Positions 22,588 to 35,904 of a stretch of DNA of 64,000 nucleotides are shown in pieces. How positions within the stretch are numbered: position 1 is the first letter of the stretch; the number at the start of each line of letters is the position of its first letter. Position numbers and translations under genes: made by a program. The stretch spans positions 200,902,978-200,966,977 of the forward strand of contig CP136066.1 in NCBI GenBank assembly GCA_032622095.1, read 5' to 3'. This stretch comes from Siphonodentalium dalli. Taxonomy: Eukaryota > Mollusca > Scaphopoda > Gadilida > Siphonodentaliidae. Under the pieces are notes generated by a model. It had not been told where the DNA came from. It ran no database searches and was given only the letters and a program-made list of their open reading frames with translations.

Positions 22588-24244
22588 GTATGATAGCCCA
22601 GCATGTGGTAAAGGATACCCACATACTATTGGATTCGTCCATTAATTTTTACCAGAGTTACAGCCCTCGTTTGACTTGGGATTTTCTGAATTTTGTCAGG
22701 ATCATCGGATTTGGTTGTGCTTTGGTTGGTGGGGGGAGCATATAGTTGGCATTGTACATGTTGTGAACTAGCTGAAACAGGCTCCTTTGGGAGCATTTAT
22801 TTAGCATTGTTGCCCCTTTGTGTATTTTGAGCACATAGTGATATTTTTAGCTCAACTTTACTTTGTAAAGTTTGAGCTATTGCCATGGCTTTGTCGACCG
22901 TGTGTGTGTGTGTCCGTGTGTGATGCGTCAACAATTTACTTTAGCACGGGCTACAGGTCGTACTTTTGGTTGGATCATTATGAAATTTGTCATAGCTGTT
23001 GACATTGACATGTAGATGGGAAACGAGTCATTTTGGGTTCATTCGGGAAAAAAACATGGCTGCCAGTGGCCATCTTGGATTTCAATATTCAATCCATTAG
23101 CACGGGCTACAGGTCGTACTGTTCGTCTGATCATCATGAAATTTGTCATGGATGTTAATATTGACATGTAGATGGGAACGAGTAATTTTGGGGTTGTTCA
23201 GCCAAAAAACATGGCCACCGGCAGCCATCTTAGATTTTACTCTTTGCATGACTAAATTTATTGGCACGGCCTACAGGTCGTACCTTTGGTCGGATCATCA
23301 TAAATTTGTTCATGGATGTTAACAATGACATGTAGATGGGAACGAGTCATCTTGGGGTCATTCGGCAAAAAACCATGGCCGCCAACAGCCATTTTGGATT
23401 TTACTCTTTGTATGACTAAATCCTTTAGCACGGGCTACAAGTCGTACCTTTAGTCTGATCATCATGAAATTTGTCATGGCTGTTGAAATTGGAATGTAGA
23501 TGGGAATGAGTCATTTTGGGGTCATTCGGACAAACAACATGGCCGCCAGTGGCCATCTTGGATTTCAAAATTCAATCCATTGGCACGGGCTACAGGTCGT
23601 ACCTTTGGTCTGATCATCATGAAATTTGTCATGAATGTTAACATTGACATGTAGATGGGAATGAGTAATTTTGGGGTCATTCGGCCCAAAAACATGGCCG
23701 CTGGCAGCCATCTTAGATTTACTCTTTGCATGACTAAATTCTTTAGCACGGCCTACAGGTCGTACCTTTGGTCGGATCATCATAAAATGTGTCATAGATG
23801 TTAACAATGACATGTAGATTAGAACGAGTCATTTTGGGGTCATTCGGCAAAAAAACATGGCCGCCAGCAGCCATTTTGGATTTTACTCTTTGTATGACTA
23901 AATCCTTTAGCACGGGCTACAGGTCGTACCTTTAGTCCGATCATCATGAAATTTGTCATGGCTGTTGAATTTGGAATGTAGATGGGAACGAGTCGTTTTT
24001 GGGTCATTCGGACGAACAACATGGCTGCCAGCGGCCATCTTGGATTTCAAAATTCAATCCATTAGCACGGGCTAGAAGTCGTACCTTTGGTCTGATCATC
24101 ATGAAATTTGTCATGAATGTTAACATTGACATGTAGATGGGAACGAGTAATTTTGGGGTCATTCGGCCCAAAAACATGGCCGCCGGCAGCCATCTTAGAT
24201 TTACTCTTTGCATGACTAAATTCTTTGGCACGGCCTACAGGTCG

Positions 24245-26067
24245 GGGTCCGTGACTACCCGCCCCCGAGACAACCCGCCCCTTTCACTCTGAGACAACCC
24301 GCCCCCGGACAACCCGCCCCCAAAAATCAATTAGCGGTAATCAGTGGCTAATTAGTAGGTGTGAGGGGATTATGAGATGTTTGTTTAACGAAACTGGGTT
24401 GTTTTTTTTATATATTTTTATTTGATTTAACAACATGGACAACAATAAATACACATGTAATATAATATAACTTATGAACACAAAAATGCATCAACGATAA
24501 TATGTTTATTTATTACGAAGTTTGGTTTGAGAATACCGTAATTTGAACATGTGCTACTTGCAATTATGGGAAAAAACCTACTTATCAAATATTATCAGCA
24601 GCTTGACAATCCACTTGTTACTGTATAGTTCCTTATCATGCATAACTCTTAAAGGGGTACTGTACGCCATTTTCAATAAATTCCCGGTGATAACAACGAT
24701 CTATTATCGATACTATATAGAAATATAAGTAATTTGAGTCGAAGATGTATTCTGTAAACGCTCAGGTTAATAGGCTATCTTAAAATTTTATAATTTAAAA
24801 GTTAATAATTTAATATAAATTGATTTTATGGCTCCAGCCATAAAATGGCGTCTCTTAAAATTCGAATTTCCGTGTACAAAACGTAATCAAATTATAATTG
24901 AGGGATACTGGATTAGGAAAACAATTTCACACACGATCGTTTGAAACATTATGCTTATACGGGGAGAAAACCCAAGCCACTCATTGACTAGCGAAGGTAC
25001 ACTAACTTAAATGAGTATATGGGACTACTAAGCATATAATATAATGTTTATTTGATTCATTTGGTTGAAAACTTTACAAAAATTACTCGACAACGACAAT
25101 TTGTATTTTTGCATTCCGGTAAATTTGCCATCCGTAACAATACTTCGTACTCAACAGACTTTCAAAAAATGGAAAAGTTGTTACCTTATTCTCCGACTCG
25201 GGGATTATAGAAACCAACAACAACATCTTGGGTACAGTACCCCTTTAAAAGGCGATACAGAGTAAAAGCCAAACTACATGCAGATGCTGGCAGCCAGAGC
25301 TGTTAAGTTACACGGATTGTCCGTGAGACTCACGGATTCCCACGCCAATTCCGCAAACACGGATTACCCCCAATATCTCCCGGATTCATCAAAACCCCGC
25401 ATTCAAAATTCCAAAACAAAGTTTTTTTTTAAATTCGTGCATTTGTGGGGATTTCCCAAATGACATGGATTTCCGGTACCGTAAATACTCACACATTAAC
25501 ATTCAATCAATGTACCAGTCGGTGACTTTTGATGTTCCCTCTTATTGAAGATTGATCAGTGGTGAACTGTGACTGATATTAATTGATTTTCACACTCTGG
25601 AGAAGCCACACATATAAAAAACGAAAAAAATCTCGTGGATCGGACATGTAATAATCCCAGAACTCCCTATAATCTTCCTGGCCTGGATAGTGTAACGTGA
25701 TCGGGATTCTGTGTCGAGTGAGATGAATCCCGATCACTAAGTGTTGTGATAACACACTGTGATAATGAACCATTTGCATCAAATGTTTGTTTTGAAAGCA
25801 CCCCTTTTAATTAGTCTTCACTTACCTTAAGTGCCGTTCAGTTGTCAAAACATCGTGTCATTCTTTATCCCAGTCCACGCATTGACATAATTAATTAATA
25901 AACACATGTTTTGTTGATCAAAATCTTTAATAATATATCATCAAAGAACATAAAAGAACATAATCACTAGTAACAATTTCGGGACAACCCGCCCTCATTT
26001 ATCGGGACAACCCGCCCCCAAAATAGCATAGGGGCGGGTTGTCTCGGGGGCGGGTAGTCCCGTTCCC
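24245..26067. mobile_element. TIR element with 8-bp TSD and C/G-rich ends
   Basis: Terminal inverted repeats of ~33 bp carry GACTACCCGCCCCCGAGACA at both ends. ACAGGTCG is duplicated at 24237-24244 and 26068-26075 within R1. Subterminal copies of 'acaacccgcccc' occur at both ends. An 8-bp target suggests a hAT-like element. It contains a nested TTAA element (24649-25248) and no transposase. Confidence 0.88.
24649..25248. mobile_element. TTAA element with TIR AGGGGTACTGTAC, nested
   Basis: TTAA|AGGGGTACTGTAC at the left and its complement GTACAGTACCCCT|TTAA at the right, 600 bp. A related left end occurs at ~56812. A short internal palindrome (tggctccagcca) is present. Confidence 0.8.
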
Positions 26068-26381
26068 ACAGGTCGTACCTTCGGTCGGATCATCATAAAA
26101 TGTGTCATAGATGTTAACAATGACATGTAGATTAGAACGAGTCATTTTGGGGTCATTCGGCAAAAAAACATGGCCGCCAGCAGCCATTTTGGATTTTACT
26201 CTTTGTATGACTAAATCCTTTAGCACGGGCTACAGGTCGTACCTTTAGTCTGATCATCATGAAATTTGTCATGGCTGTTGAAATTGGAATGTAGATGGGA
26301 ACGAGTCGTTTTGGGGTCATTCGGACGAACAACATGGCCACCAGCGGCCATCTTGGATTTCAAAATTCAATCCATTAGCAC

Positions 26382-27664
26382 TAGAGCTGAAACGGTTGAC
26401 CCATTCTAACCGGTTAACCATCGGGGTTAACCGGATTTCAACCGGTTAACCGCTAAATTTCTATCGGACTTCTCTCACACTAATTATGTCGACATTATGC
26501 CATGCTCCAGGGACAAACCTAGGTGAGAAATAGTAGCTGAAATAAAGACCTTATTCACGGCATTTAACGATATTAAAAAACACGCATTCACTGTTCTTTT
26601 GCTGGCTCTCGTGATGGGGAATGAGCAAGTGAAATTTGTGAATGGCAGGAGAGATCGCTTATTTGCCGTGATCAGCATATGTTTGGGCATTTGTAAAACG
26701 AGTAAAATAGTATGGGTATTGGTAAAACGAGTAACAAAACTATATATTAAAGATCTGTAATATATCATTATCATCATTGGTATATCCTCCAATGCATTAT
26801 ATATAAAGACAAGAAAGTAACAACTAGATAAAAAAAAGGAAGGTCAGTTAGGTCAGACTCGCAGTCCTATTCGATATTTTCGAGCTATTCGTCGGTATCA
26901 TGATAGCGGACACTAGTGTTGGGAGGTTATATAATTTACGTTTCGGTTTCGGTTTTAGTATGCAATCACTTAAGTTTAACATATAGCAATTACTGCCAAA
27001 TTGAGTGTTAATTAGTCCCACAGGCACAACCAGTTACAGAGTAGCATGGAGCATCAATTTCCTTGATAAAAGGGAAGATTATTGAAGAAGTTTTGGGTTG
27101 CTTCAACTACGATGTCTGTTTGGTCACTCAATTGAATTGATCATATTAAATCACAACAGGGAGGAAGAACGGGAAGAGTGAAGACATTGTGCAGCTGATC
27201 TCAATCTTATATATAGTATGTCGTGGTGTGGTTCCAATTTGAATCCATGTTGCTTCGTGTAGTATTAACTATTAAGTTACGAAAGCACGCATTGCCACAC
27301 AACGCCACTTTTACGTTGTCACTTCCTTGTGTGCATTCAGACTTGATACACAGTGACTGCACACATGCTTTTGTCGGAAGAAAACTTCAAAGGGTCGGAA
27401 TTGATTGAAGGTCGCCGACACTTCCAGACAGTTCGAGAATTGCTACTAAGTATCTGATACTACCGCGTGTACCAATTAATGCTTGCATTGCACTCTACTA
27501 TCGGTGACACAGGATTTAGTATTAGTTTTGCATCATTTAACCTAATATTTTGAGGATTATTCACGTTCACATTCAACTGACAACAGGATGCGGTTACGTC
27601 CGGTTCATTTTTTTCTAACCGGTTACGTCGCTAACCGGTTAACCGTCTAACCGTTTCAGCTCTA
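26382..27664. mobile_element. hAT-like element, TIR TAGAGCTGAAACGGTT, 8-bp TSD
   Basis: Ends TAGAGCTGAAACGGTT and AACCGTTTCAGCTCTA; ATTAGCAC is duplicated at 26374-26381 and 27665-27672. Subterminal 'aaccggttaacc' repeats occur at both ends. 1283 bp, no transposase. The TAGAGCTGAAACG terminus and 8-bp target fit hAT. Confidence 0.92.
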
Positions 27665-28314
27665 ATTAGCACGGGCTAGAGGACGTACCTTTGGTCTGAT
27701 CATCATGAAATTTGTCATGGATGTTAATATTGACATGTAGATGGGAACGAGTCATTTTGGGGTCGTTCGGCCAAAAAACATGGCCGTCAGCAGCCATCTT
27801 GGATTTTACTCTTTGCATGACTAAATCATTTGGCGCAGGCTACAGGTCGTAGTTTTGATCGGAACTTCATGAAATTTGTCATGGATGTTAACAATGACAT
27901 GTAGATGGGAACGAGTGATTTTGGGGGTTGTTCGGCCAAAAAACATGGCCGCCAGCAGCCATCTTGGATTTTACTCTTTGCATGACTAAATCCTTTGGCG
28001 CGGGCTACAGGTCGTACCTTTGGTCTGATCTTTATGAAATTTGTCATGAATGTTGACATTGACATGTAGATGGGAACGAGTCATTTTGGGGTCATTCGGC
28101 CAAAAAACATGGCCGCTGGTGGCCATTTTGGATTTCAAAATTCAATCCATTGGCGCGGTCTACATGTCGTACTGTTCGTTTGATCATTATGAAATTTGTC
28201 ATGGATGTTAATATTGACATGTAGATGGGAACGAGTGATTTTGGGGTCGTTCGGCCAAAAAACATGGCCGCTGGCAGCCATCTTGGATTTTACTCTTTGC
28301 ATGACTAAATCCTT

Positions 28315-30898
28315 CTTTTTTTTTTTTTTTTCCTTTTTTTATTCAGACAAAATCATTTATACAGTACACATTGTAGATACATTATCTCAATAAACTTGTT
28401 AGACTAAATTAATTAAAGCATCATTGTCTCATATTGTCTGGGATTTTTTTTTTCTTTGGGGGGAGGGGAGGGGATTGGGCTGGCTTGAACTTGAAATTAT
28501 CAAGAAATGTGTTGTTTCTTTGAATGTATGTAATATATGTTAACCATATGTATGTAATTTTCTATCAAAGACTTAATAAGATAAAGAAAAACAACGTTAT
28601 AATTTGTTTGCAGGCAGATTGGATATGTATTTCGTTGGAATAGTTCCATTTTAAACCTTGTTATTATTATGACTGTTGTCTGAATAATAGATTATTCAAT
28701 TAAATATTTTAAGTATGACCATCTTTCTGTGAATTGTTTATATCGGCCTTGGTTATAATAACATATACGTTCAGCAAGGTAGTATGCCTTTAGTTCTCTT
28801 TGCAAGCATAGATAATTTGGTACGTGTTCATTTAATTTTGACCTATATATATGGTATCTGGTAAATAGAAGTAAAAATTGTATCCACGGTACAAGGTTTT
28901 TCTCTGGTGTGTTGCTAAAAATAGCTATTATATTATTTAGTTTAATTCTTTGGCTTGTTAGATTGTATACCCACATCTCTACAGTCCGCCAAATTTTTTT
29001 TATGACATGACATTCCCAGAAGATATGAAGTATTGTTTCGATTTTGTTTTTACAGAATGTACTACATGTATCTTCATCTTGGATGCCTATTATTTTCAAA
29101 AATTTATTTGTACATAGTATATGAGTGTTAATTCGATATTGAAACCATTTAAGTTTTGTATCTGTAACATTGTAAAAGGGACATTTAAAAACTTCTTTCC
29201 ACCATTCCATGCTATATGTTTTGTTTAGTTTATCCTCCCATTTAGCTATTTGTTTGCTTTGATTTTCATATGGGATCATTATCTTGTATACATTTTTTTT
29301 GCTAGTTGTATTTAGAATGTTTTTTAATTGGAATGGAATAAATGGATAATCCACAGTCATTTTGTTATCACATTTCTTTAATGATTTTTCGTAGTTTTTT
29401 TAATTAATTTTACTATTCCATGAAATGTTACAAAATTCAATTTTGATTTATATTTTAAAGTAAACTCATTGTATGACATGAAACTCCCAGATGGGATTTT
29501 AAAATCTGAAATACTATCCTTTCGGTCATAAACATGTTTATTCGTGGTTCAACAAATTTGGCTGTGGCATTAAAACCAATCAATGGTAGGGTATCAAAGT
29601 CGATCTGACTTATAGGATGTAATTTATTACAGTATACCATTCATGCGTTAATTACATCTCTCCAGAAAGGATTATCAACAGCTTGTGCATGCTTCTTTAA
29701 AATAGATGGGGTCATTAGGTACCAACATGTATTAAATATGGGGGCAGAATTTTCAAGAATGATAGTCCATGATGTATCTTGAACTATACATCTTTTAATC
29801 CATGATATTTTCATTGAGTTCATAAATCCATTTAGATCAGTCATTGCACATCCACCATTTGTATAATCTTGTATAAGTTGTTTCCTACTAATTCTATCTG
29901 GACCATTCTTCCAAACAAAACCAAAAAGAGTTTTATTTAGTTCTTTAATGAATTGTGCTGGAGGGTTTGGTAATGCTAGGAATAAGTGTACAATTTTTGA
30001 AATAGCTAGGGATTTTACTACAGTTATCCTGCCCAGTGCAGTCAAGTTTCTTCTACCCCATGTTGAAAGTATGTTTTTTATTTTATTTAATCCATTAGAG
30101 AAATTTATATCGATCATTCTGTTAATATCGTGATTAAATTCAATACCCAATATTTTGAATGTTTCCGGATTCCATTTTAATTTCCACCTGTCACAAATAG
30201 TCTCTGTGCAATCTGATTTGGTACCTATCCAAACTGCCTGCGTTTTATTGTAATTAATTTTCAGTCCTGAAACGTGTTTAAATTTATCAAGGATATACAT
30301 GGTTGCTTCCAGTGACTCGGGTGACCCGTCCAAAAATATGGATGTATCATCAGCGTATTGAGATATTCGTATATTTTTATTACCAACATTGATTCCATTA
30401 ACTGTCTGAGAGTTTCTCACCATAATACCTAGGATTTCACCACATAATAGAAATATATTTGGGGATATAGGATCGCCTTGTCTGCACCCCCGCTCTAAGT
30501 TAAAAAATCTGGATATCTGACCATTCATGTTTATACATGACGATGAATCACAATAGAGGGTTTGTATATAATTGATGAACGTTTGACTAAACTTGAAATA
30601 TTTCAAAACAGCGATAATAAATTTCCAAGAAATCGAATCAAACGCCTTCTCAAAATCAATCATTAGCATAAGTCCAGGTATTTTGTTTTTCTTTGTAAAT
30701 GACATCATGTCCATCATAAGCCTTATGTTTTCCCCAATATATCTGCCGGCTATAAATCCAGTTTGATCTGGATGTATTAATGTAGGTAAGAACTTTTTCA
30801 ATCTATTTGACAACACTCCAGTAAGTATTTTGTATGTTACATTTAAGAGGGAGATCGGTCTCCAATTTTACAGAAATTGTCTAGGTTTGTTATCTTTT
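28315..30898 (-). mobile_element. LINE A, 3' part (L1/Tx1-type, degenerate)
   Basis: On the minus strand this holds a poly(A) end (T-run at 28315), the 3' part of ORF2 and its UTR. ORF2 is in pieces: an in-frame TGA replacing Trp at 29641-29643 and a frame break between 29360 and 29455. RT motifs are readable: FEKAFDSISW, GCRQGDPISP and YADDTSIF. The C-terminal zinc-knuckle-like segment (CSTFC..HIFWEC) is present. It ends inside ...KDNKP, where LINE B is inserted. Confidence 0.9.
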
Positions 30899-31033
30899 TT
30901 TTAAATTTTTTTTTTTTAATTATTTATTCAATTTTTATATATATTATTTACATGTAGTATTGTATACATAACACAAAACATTTACTGATATAATACTACG
31001 AGATGGGGAGGGGTGGGGTCACTGGCACTCCAA

Positions 31034-31069
<36 letters not shown>

Positions 31070-31257
31070 CTCTCTCTCTCTCTCTCTCGCTTAAATGAAA
31101 ATATGTATATTCTAATTGTTCGGTGCTAGTGATTTTATATTAATTTCTAAATCTATTGGTTTAATAAAGATAAAGTTGAAAAGATTCAATATTCATAAGA
31201 TATTAAAAACTGTCCCGGGAGACTCTCTTCGTTTTGATTGTATGAATGTTTCTGTTC

Positions 31258-34200
31258 TTAGCAAGCAGTTATTAAAGGTTTAATGTGTTCCCATTCATTT
31301 TGGAATGTTTGCATTTGATCGCGCTGAAGTGCTATATATCTGCCTGCGTGGTATCTTCTCTCGATATCCAGGGAAAGCGATTTAATGGTCAATTTATCGG
31401 GGTTAAATTTGGTTTTGTACAGGTAGTACTTAATAATTGTAAGTAAAAGGTATTCAGTTTCGTTATTCGCCTGTGTCTGCGAATGTGTTCCAAGAATTAT
31501 GTTTTTCTTTGTCAGCTCGAGGTTTAAATTATGTTTAGACAGCCATTGTTGTGTGTCTATCAGGAAGGAGCGTACAGTGGGGCAATTGTAGAAAATATGT
31601 GATATCGTTTCTTCATAGCTATGGCATCTTTGACATAGTCCGTCAGATCTTAGTTTCATATTTTTTAAAAGTTTGTTTGTTCCTAGTATTCTAGTTAAAA
31701 TTCTGTACTGAAACCAACGGTATTTTGTATCCATTAAATGGAAGAATGGCGCGGAGAAGGTCTGTCTCCATGGAATATCTATATTTAATTCGTTTTCCCA
31801 TTTATTCTTTGCAGATGATGTTTGAGTTTTAACCATTGATAATAAAGTGTCATAAAAAAATTTGCCCCCACTTTTATTCCGCAACAAGATTGATATATTC
31901 TCTGGAATTATTGGACGTTCTACTATTTTTACTTCCTGGTCACTGTTATAGTCAAGTTTAATTATTTGTCTATGTAATCCATGCAATGTGAGAAAATTTG
32001 TGGCTATACCTAATTTGTTTTCCAAATATTCGACTGTCATCAAATTACCTCTCTCGTCATACAGGTCATTGATAAAAACAATTCCTTTCTTTCTCCACTC
32101 ATTGATGTTCAAGCACCTCTCGTTGATTATGATATTGTCATTGTTCCATAGTGTTTGTGTTTTTATATTTTGTTGCCGATATGCTTTAGCGGAAATAAAG
32201 TTGCGCCACGCTTTTACCACGTCCCTCCAAAATAAATTTTGAATTGTATGTTCGACCGATTTAAGATATTTTTGTCCATATGTTGAAAATAAAGGATCAG
32301 ATAATATATTGGTAGGTGCTAATCCAGTCCAGCTGCTGTCTGACGTTAACATTCTTCGGATCCAACTTATTTTCATTGAGTCAATAAAAAGAGTTACATT
32401 GACCATTCGCAACCCGCCATTCTCATATGGTTGGTAAATTTGACTACGCTTTATTCTGTCACGTTTTCCATTCCAAATGAATTTGAACATGAGGCTGTTT
32501 AAGTCAGTAATAAATTTTTCCCCTGGATTAGGAAGAGAAGTAAAGAGATGAACAAGTTTTGGGATAATCGATGATTTGATTACTACTATTTTCCCCAGAG
32601 GAGTTAATAATCTGTGATTCCATTTGCCCAGTGTTTCCTTAATTTCATCCATTTTTTTAGCGTAGTTAATATCTAAAATGTTTGACAAATTTGTGCTAAA
32701 GTTTATGCCTAAGAGGCTAAATTCACTGGATATGGGGATGCGACAATCAGGTATTGGTAATGACGAACAGGCTTTCTTCGGCCCTAACCAGACTATTTGA
32801 CATTTGTCTATGTTTATCTTGAGACCAGAAATTATTTCGACTGAGTCCAGTATATTTAGAGCCTCCCGAAGACTAGTTTCGCTACCATCAAGGATCAGTG
32901 TGGTATCGTCCGCGTATTGGTTTATTTTATATTCTGTCATGCCGAGAGTTATCCCCCTTATGTTTTTGTTTTCCCTGATCATTGTGGCAAACACTTCCGT
33001 GCAGAGCAAAAAAATATAAGGGGAGACTGGGTCGCCCTGCCTACATCCTCTAGAAGGTTGGAAAAAACATGAGATATGTCCGTTCACTAAAACAGCTGAC
33101 TGTATATCTGTATAGAAGATTCTAATCCATCTTCTAATCGACTCTCCAAAACCGAATTTTGAAAAGCAATTTTCGATGAAGGACCAGGACACTGAGTCGA
33201 AAGCTTTTTCGAAATCTATAAGAAGTAGCATGCCTGGTTTATTTTGAAAGTTGGTTTCGTGAATTAAATCGTATATTAGTCTGGTGTTATCGCCAATAAA
33301 TCTTTCTGGCAAGAAACCCGATTGGTCCCGGCTGATGATGCCTGGAAGAACTTTCTTGAGTCTATTTTCTATACACGCAGACGCCAATTTGTACGAAATA
33401 TTCAACAATGTGATTGGGCGCCAATTTTTAAGATATTGCCTCGCTTTGTTTTTCTTCGGAATCAGCGTAATAATGCCTTGTTTTTGTGTGATGGATAGTT
33501 CCTGTCGATCAAATGAGTTGTTCAGTGCGTTTAAAACAAAATGGCCTAAGTCTTTCCAGAAGAATTTGAAAAACTCTGTGCTATAACCGTCCGGTCCAGG
33601 CGACTTCCCATTTTTGGATTTACTGAGCGATTGTGTCAACTCATCGTAACTGAGGGGACCTTCTATTGAGGAGCTTTGTTCCTCGGATAGTGTTGGGAAA
33701 GTAAGATTGTTTGGAATATTATTACAGTTAGTGCTATTGGCAGAAGCTTTTGCTGAATATAGTTCTTGGTAAAAAGTTTTTGTGGTTTCGACAAGGTCGT
33801 CAGATTTTGTTACTCGTTTTCCAGAGTTATCTATCACCTCATTAAGTGTTTTGGATAAGAAATGTCTTTTTTCCATATTCAAAAAATATTTGGTAGGTTT
33901 TTCACCGTCCTCAATAAACTTTGATCTTGTACGAACTATCATACCCTGAATTTTTTCTTTCCTTTTAGTTTCTAATTTATTATCAATGTCAGAACATTCG
34001 CTCATCAAATCATTAACATTGGAGTCGGAGTCTGCAATAGTGCTCTCAATCTCACGTTTTCTGTCTAACAATGTTTGTTCCTCGTTTTCTTTATGTTTTT
34101 TTAATTTAGATGAAAATTGGATTGTTTTCCCTCTGATATCAAGTAAAATGGCGTCTAAGAAAAGCGAGTCAGATATTGTGAAACTGTTTTGGGGGATGAT

Positions 34201-35055
34201 TGGGGAGTAGTCTAGTGGATAACGCAAGTAACGGTCAAAGTTTTCTTTAATTAACCTATGAACGATACTCTGATAGTCTTTGTTGAATAAAAGAGAATTG
34301 TTAAATTTCCAAAAACCTCTCCCGTGAGAAATGTTATTGATTTGAAGTTCTAGTGATATGATAGAGTGGTCAGTTCTGTACCCCGGATGGATATCAATTT
34401 TGTCGGATGCCAAATTCAGAATTCCCGGAGACACAAGAAAGTAATCAAGCCTAGCCATCTTAAGAGGGTGAGTTCTGCGCCAGGTGAATCTTTTGATTTC
34501 GGGGTTGTTCAAGCGCCATGGATCAGAAAGTTCGAGGCTGCCGACAAGTCGTTTCACTTCAAGTTTTGCCTTTGGGTTATTTGTGTTGATATAATATTTT
34601 GTGTCCAGGGTTTGGTTTTGCACGAGGTTCCAATCTCCACAGAGAATAATTTGCGTATTTCCAATCGACCTTATTTTTTCGTGAAATGTGCTATAAAATT
34701 TTGGATTGTCTTCATTTGGGCCGTAAATATTTCCCAGCGTTAAATGCACATCTTCTATCGTAATATCTAGTAGCAGGAAGTTTCCACAATCATCCGAGAT
34801 AGAGTTATGCACCTTGAACTGAAGCGAGTTTTTGAAAAGGATGGCTACACCTCTAGACTGAGAATCGTGTGAAGCGAAGACACACTCAAACCCCCATTCT
34901 GAACGAACTATTTTTTCAAGATTTTCGGTGAAATGTGTATCTTGGAGACAGTATATATGGCCATTGAGCGATTTCAAATGGTCAAATACGTCACGTCTTT
35001 TTTGTGTTTGGTTTAACCCTCGGCAGTTGACAGATACGATTTTAACCGATGACAT
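31258..35055 (-). CDS. LINE B ORF2: AP-like endonuclease plus reverse transcriptase
   Basis: An uninterrupted 1265-residue frame starting MSSVKIVSVNCRGLNQ; an in-frame Met 32 codons upstream is less likely because the endonuclease fold starts at KIVSVNCRG. Endonuclease landmarks are Asn in SVNCRG, LQDTHF (Asp where most L1 endonucleases have Glu), GDWN, RLDYFLVS and TDHS. Reverse transcriptase landmarks are LIPKKNKARQYLKNWRPITL, FEKAFDSVSW, GCRQGDPVSPYIF and YADDTTLIL. The C-terminus has a Cx2Cx8Hx4C zinc motif (CQRCHSYEETISHIFYNC). The protein would nick target DNA and prime reverse transcription of its own RNA. Its intactness suggests recent activity. The closest clade is L1/Tx1, by motif order only. 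Confidence 0.95.
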   Translation of the reverse strand: MSSVKIVSVNCRGLNQTQKRRDVFDHLKSLNGHIYCLQDTHFTENLEKIVRSEWGFECVFASHDSQSRGVAILFKNSLQFKVHNSISDDCGNFLLLDITIEDVHLTLGNIYGPNEDNPKFYSTFHEKIRSIGNTQIILCGDWNLVQNQTLDTKYYINTNNPKAKLEVKRLVGSLELSDPWRLNNPEIKRFTWRRTHPLKMARLDYFLVSPGILNLASDKIDIHPGYRTDHSIISLELQINNISHGRGFWKFNNSLLFNKDYQSIVHRLIKENFDRYLRYPLDYSPIIPQNSFTISDSLFLDAILLDIRGKTIQFSSKLKKHKENEEQTLLDRKREIESTIADSDSNVNDLMSECSDIDNKLETKRKEKIQGMIVRTRSKFIEDGEKPTKYFLNMEKRHFLSKTLNEVIDNSGKRVTKSDDLVETTKTFYQELYSAKASANSTNCNNIPNNLTFPTLSEEQSSSIEGPLSYDELTQSLSKSKNGKSPGPDGYSTEFFKFFWKDLGHFVLNALNNSFDRQELSITQKQGIITLIPKKNKARQYLKNWRPITLLNISYKLASACIENRLKKVLPGIISRDQSGFLPERFIGDNTRLIYDLIHETNFQNKPGMLLLIDFEKAFDSVSWSFIENCFSKFGFGESIRRWIRIFYTDIQSAVLVNGHISCFFQPSRGCRQGDPVSPYIFLLCTEVFATMIRENKNIRGITLGMTEYKINQYADDTTLILDGSETSLREALNILDSVEIISGLKINIDKCQIVWLGPKKACSSLPIPDCRIPISSEFSLLGINFSTNLSNILDINYAKKMDEIKETLGKWNHRLLTPLGKIVVIKSSIIPKLVHLFTSLPNPGEKFITDLNSLMFKFIWNGKRDRIKRSQIYQPYENGGLRMVNVTLFIDSMKISWIRRMLTSDSSWTGLAPTNILSDPLFSTYGQKYLKSVEHTIQNLFWRDVVKAWRNFISAKAYRQQNIKTQTLWNNDNIIINERCLNINEWRKKGIVFINDLYDERGNLMTVEYLENKLGIATNFLTLHGLHRQIIKLDYNSDQEVKIVERPIIPENISILLRNKSGGKFFYDTLLSMVKTQTSSAKNKWENELNIDIPWRQTFSAPFFHLMDTKYRWFQYRILTRILGTNKLLKNMKLRSDGLCQRCHSYEETISHIFYNCPTVRSFLIDTQQWLSKHNLNLELTKKNIILGTHSQTQANNETEYLLLTIIKYYLYKTKFNPDKLTIKSLSLDIERRYHAGRYIALQRDQMQTFQNEWEHIKPLITAC

Positions 35056-35873
35056 AGTGTGGTGTGCATTGGAGATACCAGCTGATCCTCTCTTTGAATA
35101 TTGAACGTATGACGAATGAATACATACATGTACAAGCATATCGCAATACAACAGATGAAAATATAAATGTTAACACCATATTAGGGCACCATGCAATACG
35201 AATATAGTTCAACGTCAACATACACCCACACTGTTCACTCATACATGTGGGTAGGGGGCAAGGATGTAGAAAATGGGGGTAATTACAAATTAGTGTGCTT
35301 TCCGGTTTTGAAGCCATGGCGGTTTGATTTCCCGGGTTTGATGACCGCAAACAGGTAGTTTTCATCATATTATAAATCCACTTCCGTTAAAATACGTTTA
35401 AGTAACATGAGTTGCTCTATGAAAACGAAGCAAATTATACCATAAAAAAGGAAAGCTTGTTTTTATTTTTTATTTTTTTTTATTGAGAGGCCGAATTTCG
35501 TTTTTATGCTGATAATCGGAGCAAGATCGTTCCGTGAAATGTATTCAATTTCCAATGCGAATCGAGACGAGTGATAGTATAGTATCTTGGTGAGAAACAA
35601 ACGACAAGCGATGTGGAAGGTGTGAGAGATCACTCGGCCATGATTTCGGAACCGGGCGGGCTGTATAAATATTACAATATATGCATACTACATTGGTGTG
35701 TGCTATATCCGTAGTACTCAGGATTATTGAGTGGTGACGTGATTATATACTGTACTTCTTGTAAACATTATTTGGTCATTCAGTTATCACCCATTATATA
35801 TGTATATCCATATCTACATTTACATATATATGTGGTCATTCGGTTATCACCCGTTATATATGTATATACATAC

Positions 35874-35904
<31 letters not shown>

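Larger units (their letters stand above)
22845..28314. repeat. R1 pearl-like element, 5' portion (interrupted)
   Basis: Starts TTTTAGCTCAACTTTACTTT and contains R1 units. It is interrupted at 24245-26067 and 26382-27664 and breaks at 'gactaaatcctt' (28314), where LINE A begins. R1 resumes at 41638, so 22845-28314 and 41638-43614 were one element. Confidence 0.85.
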
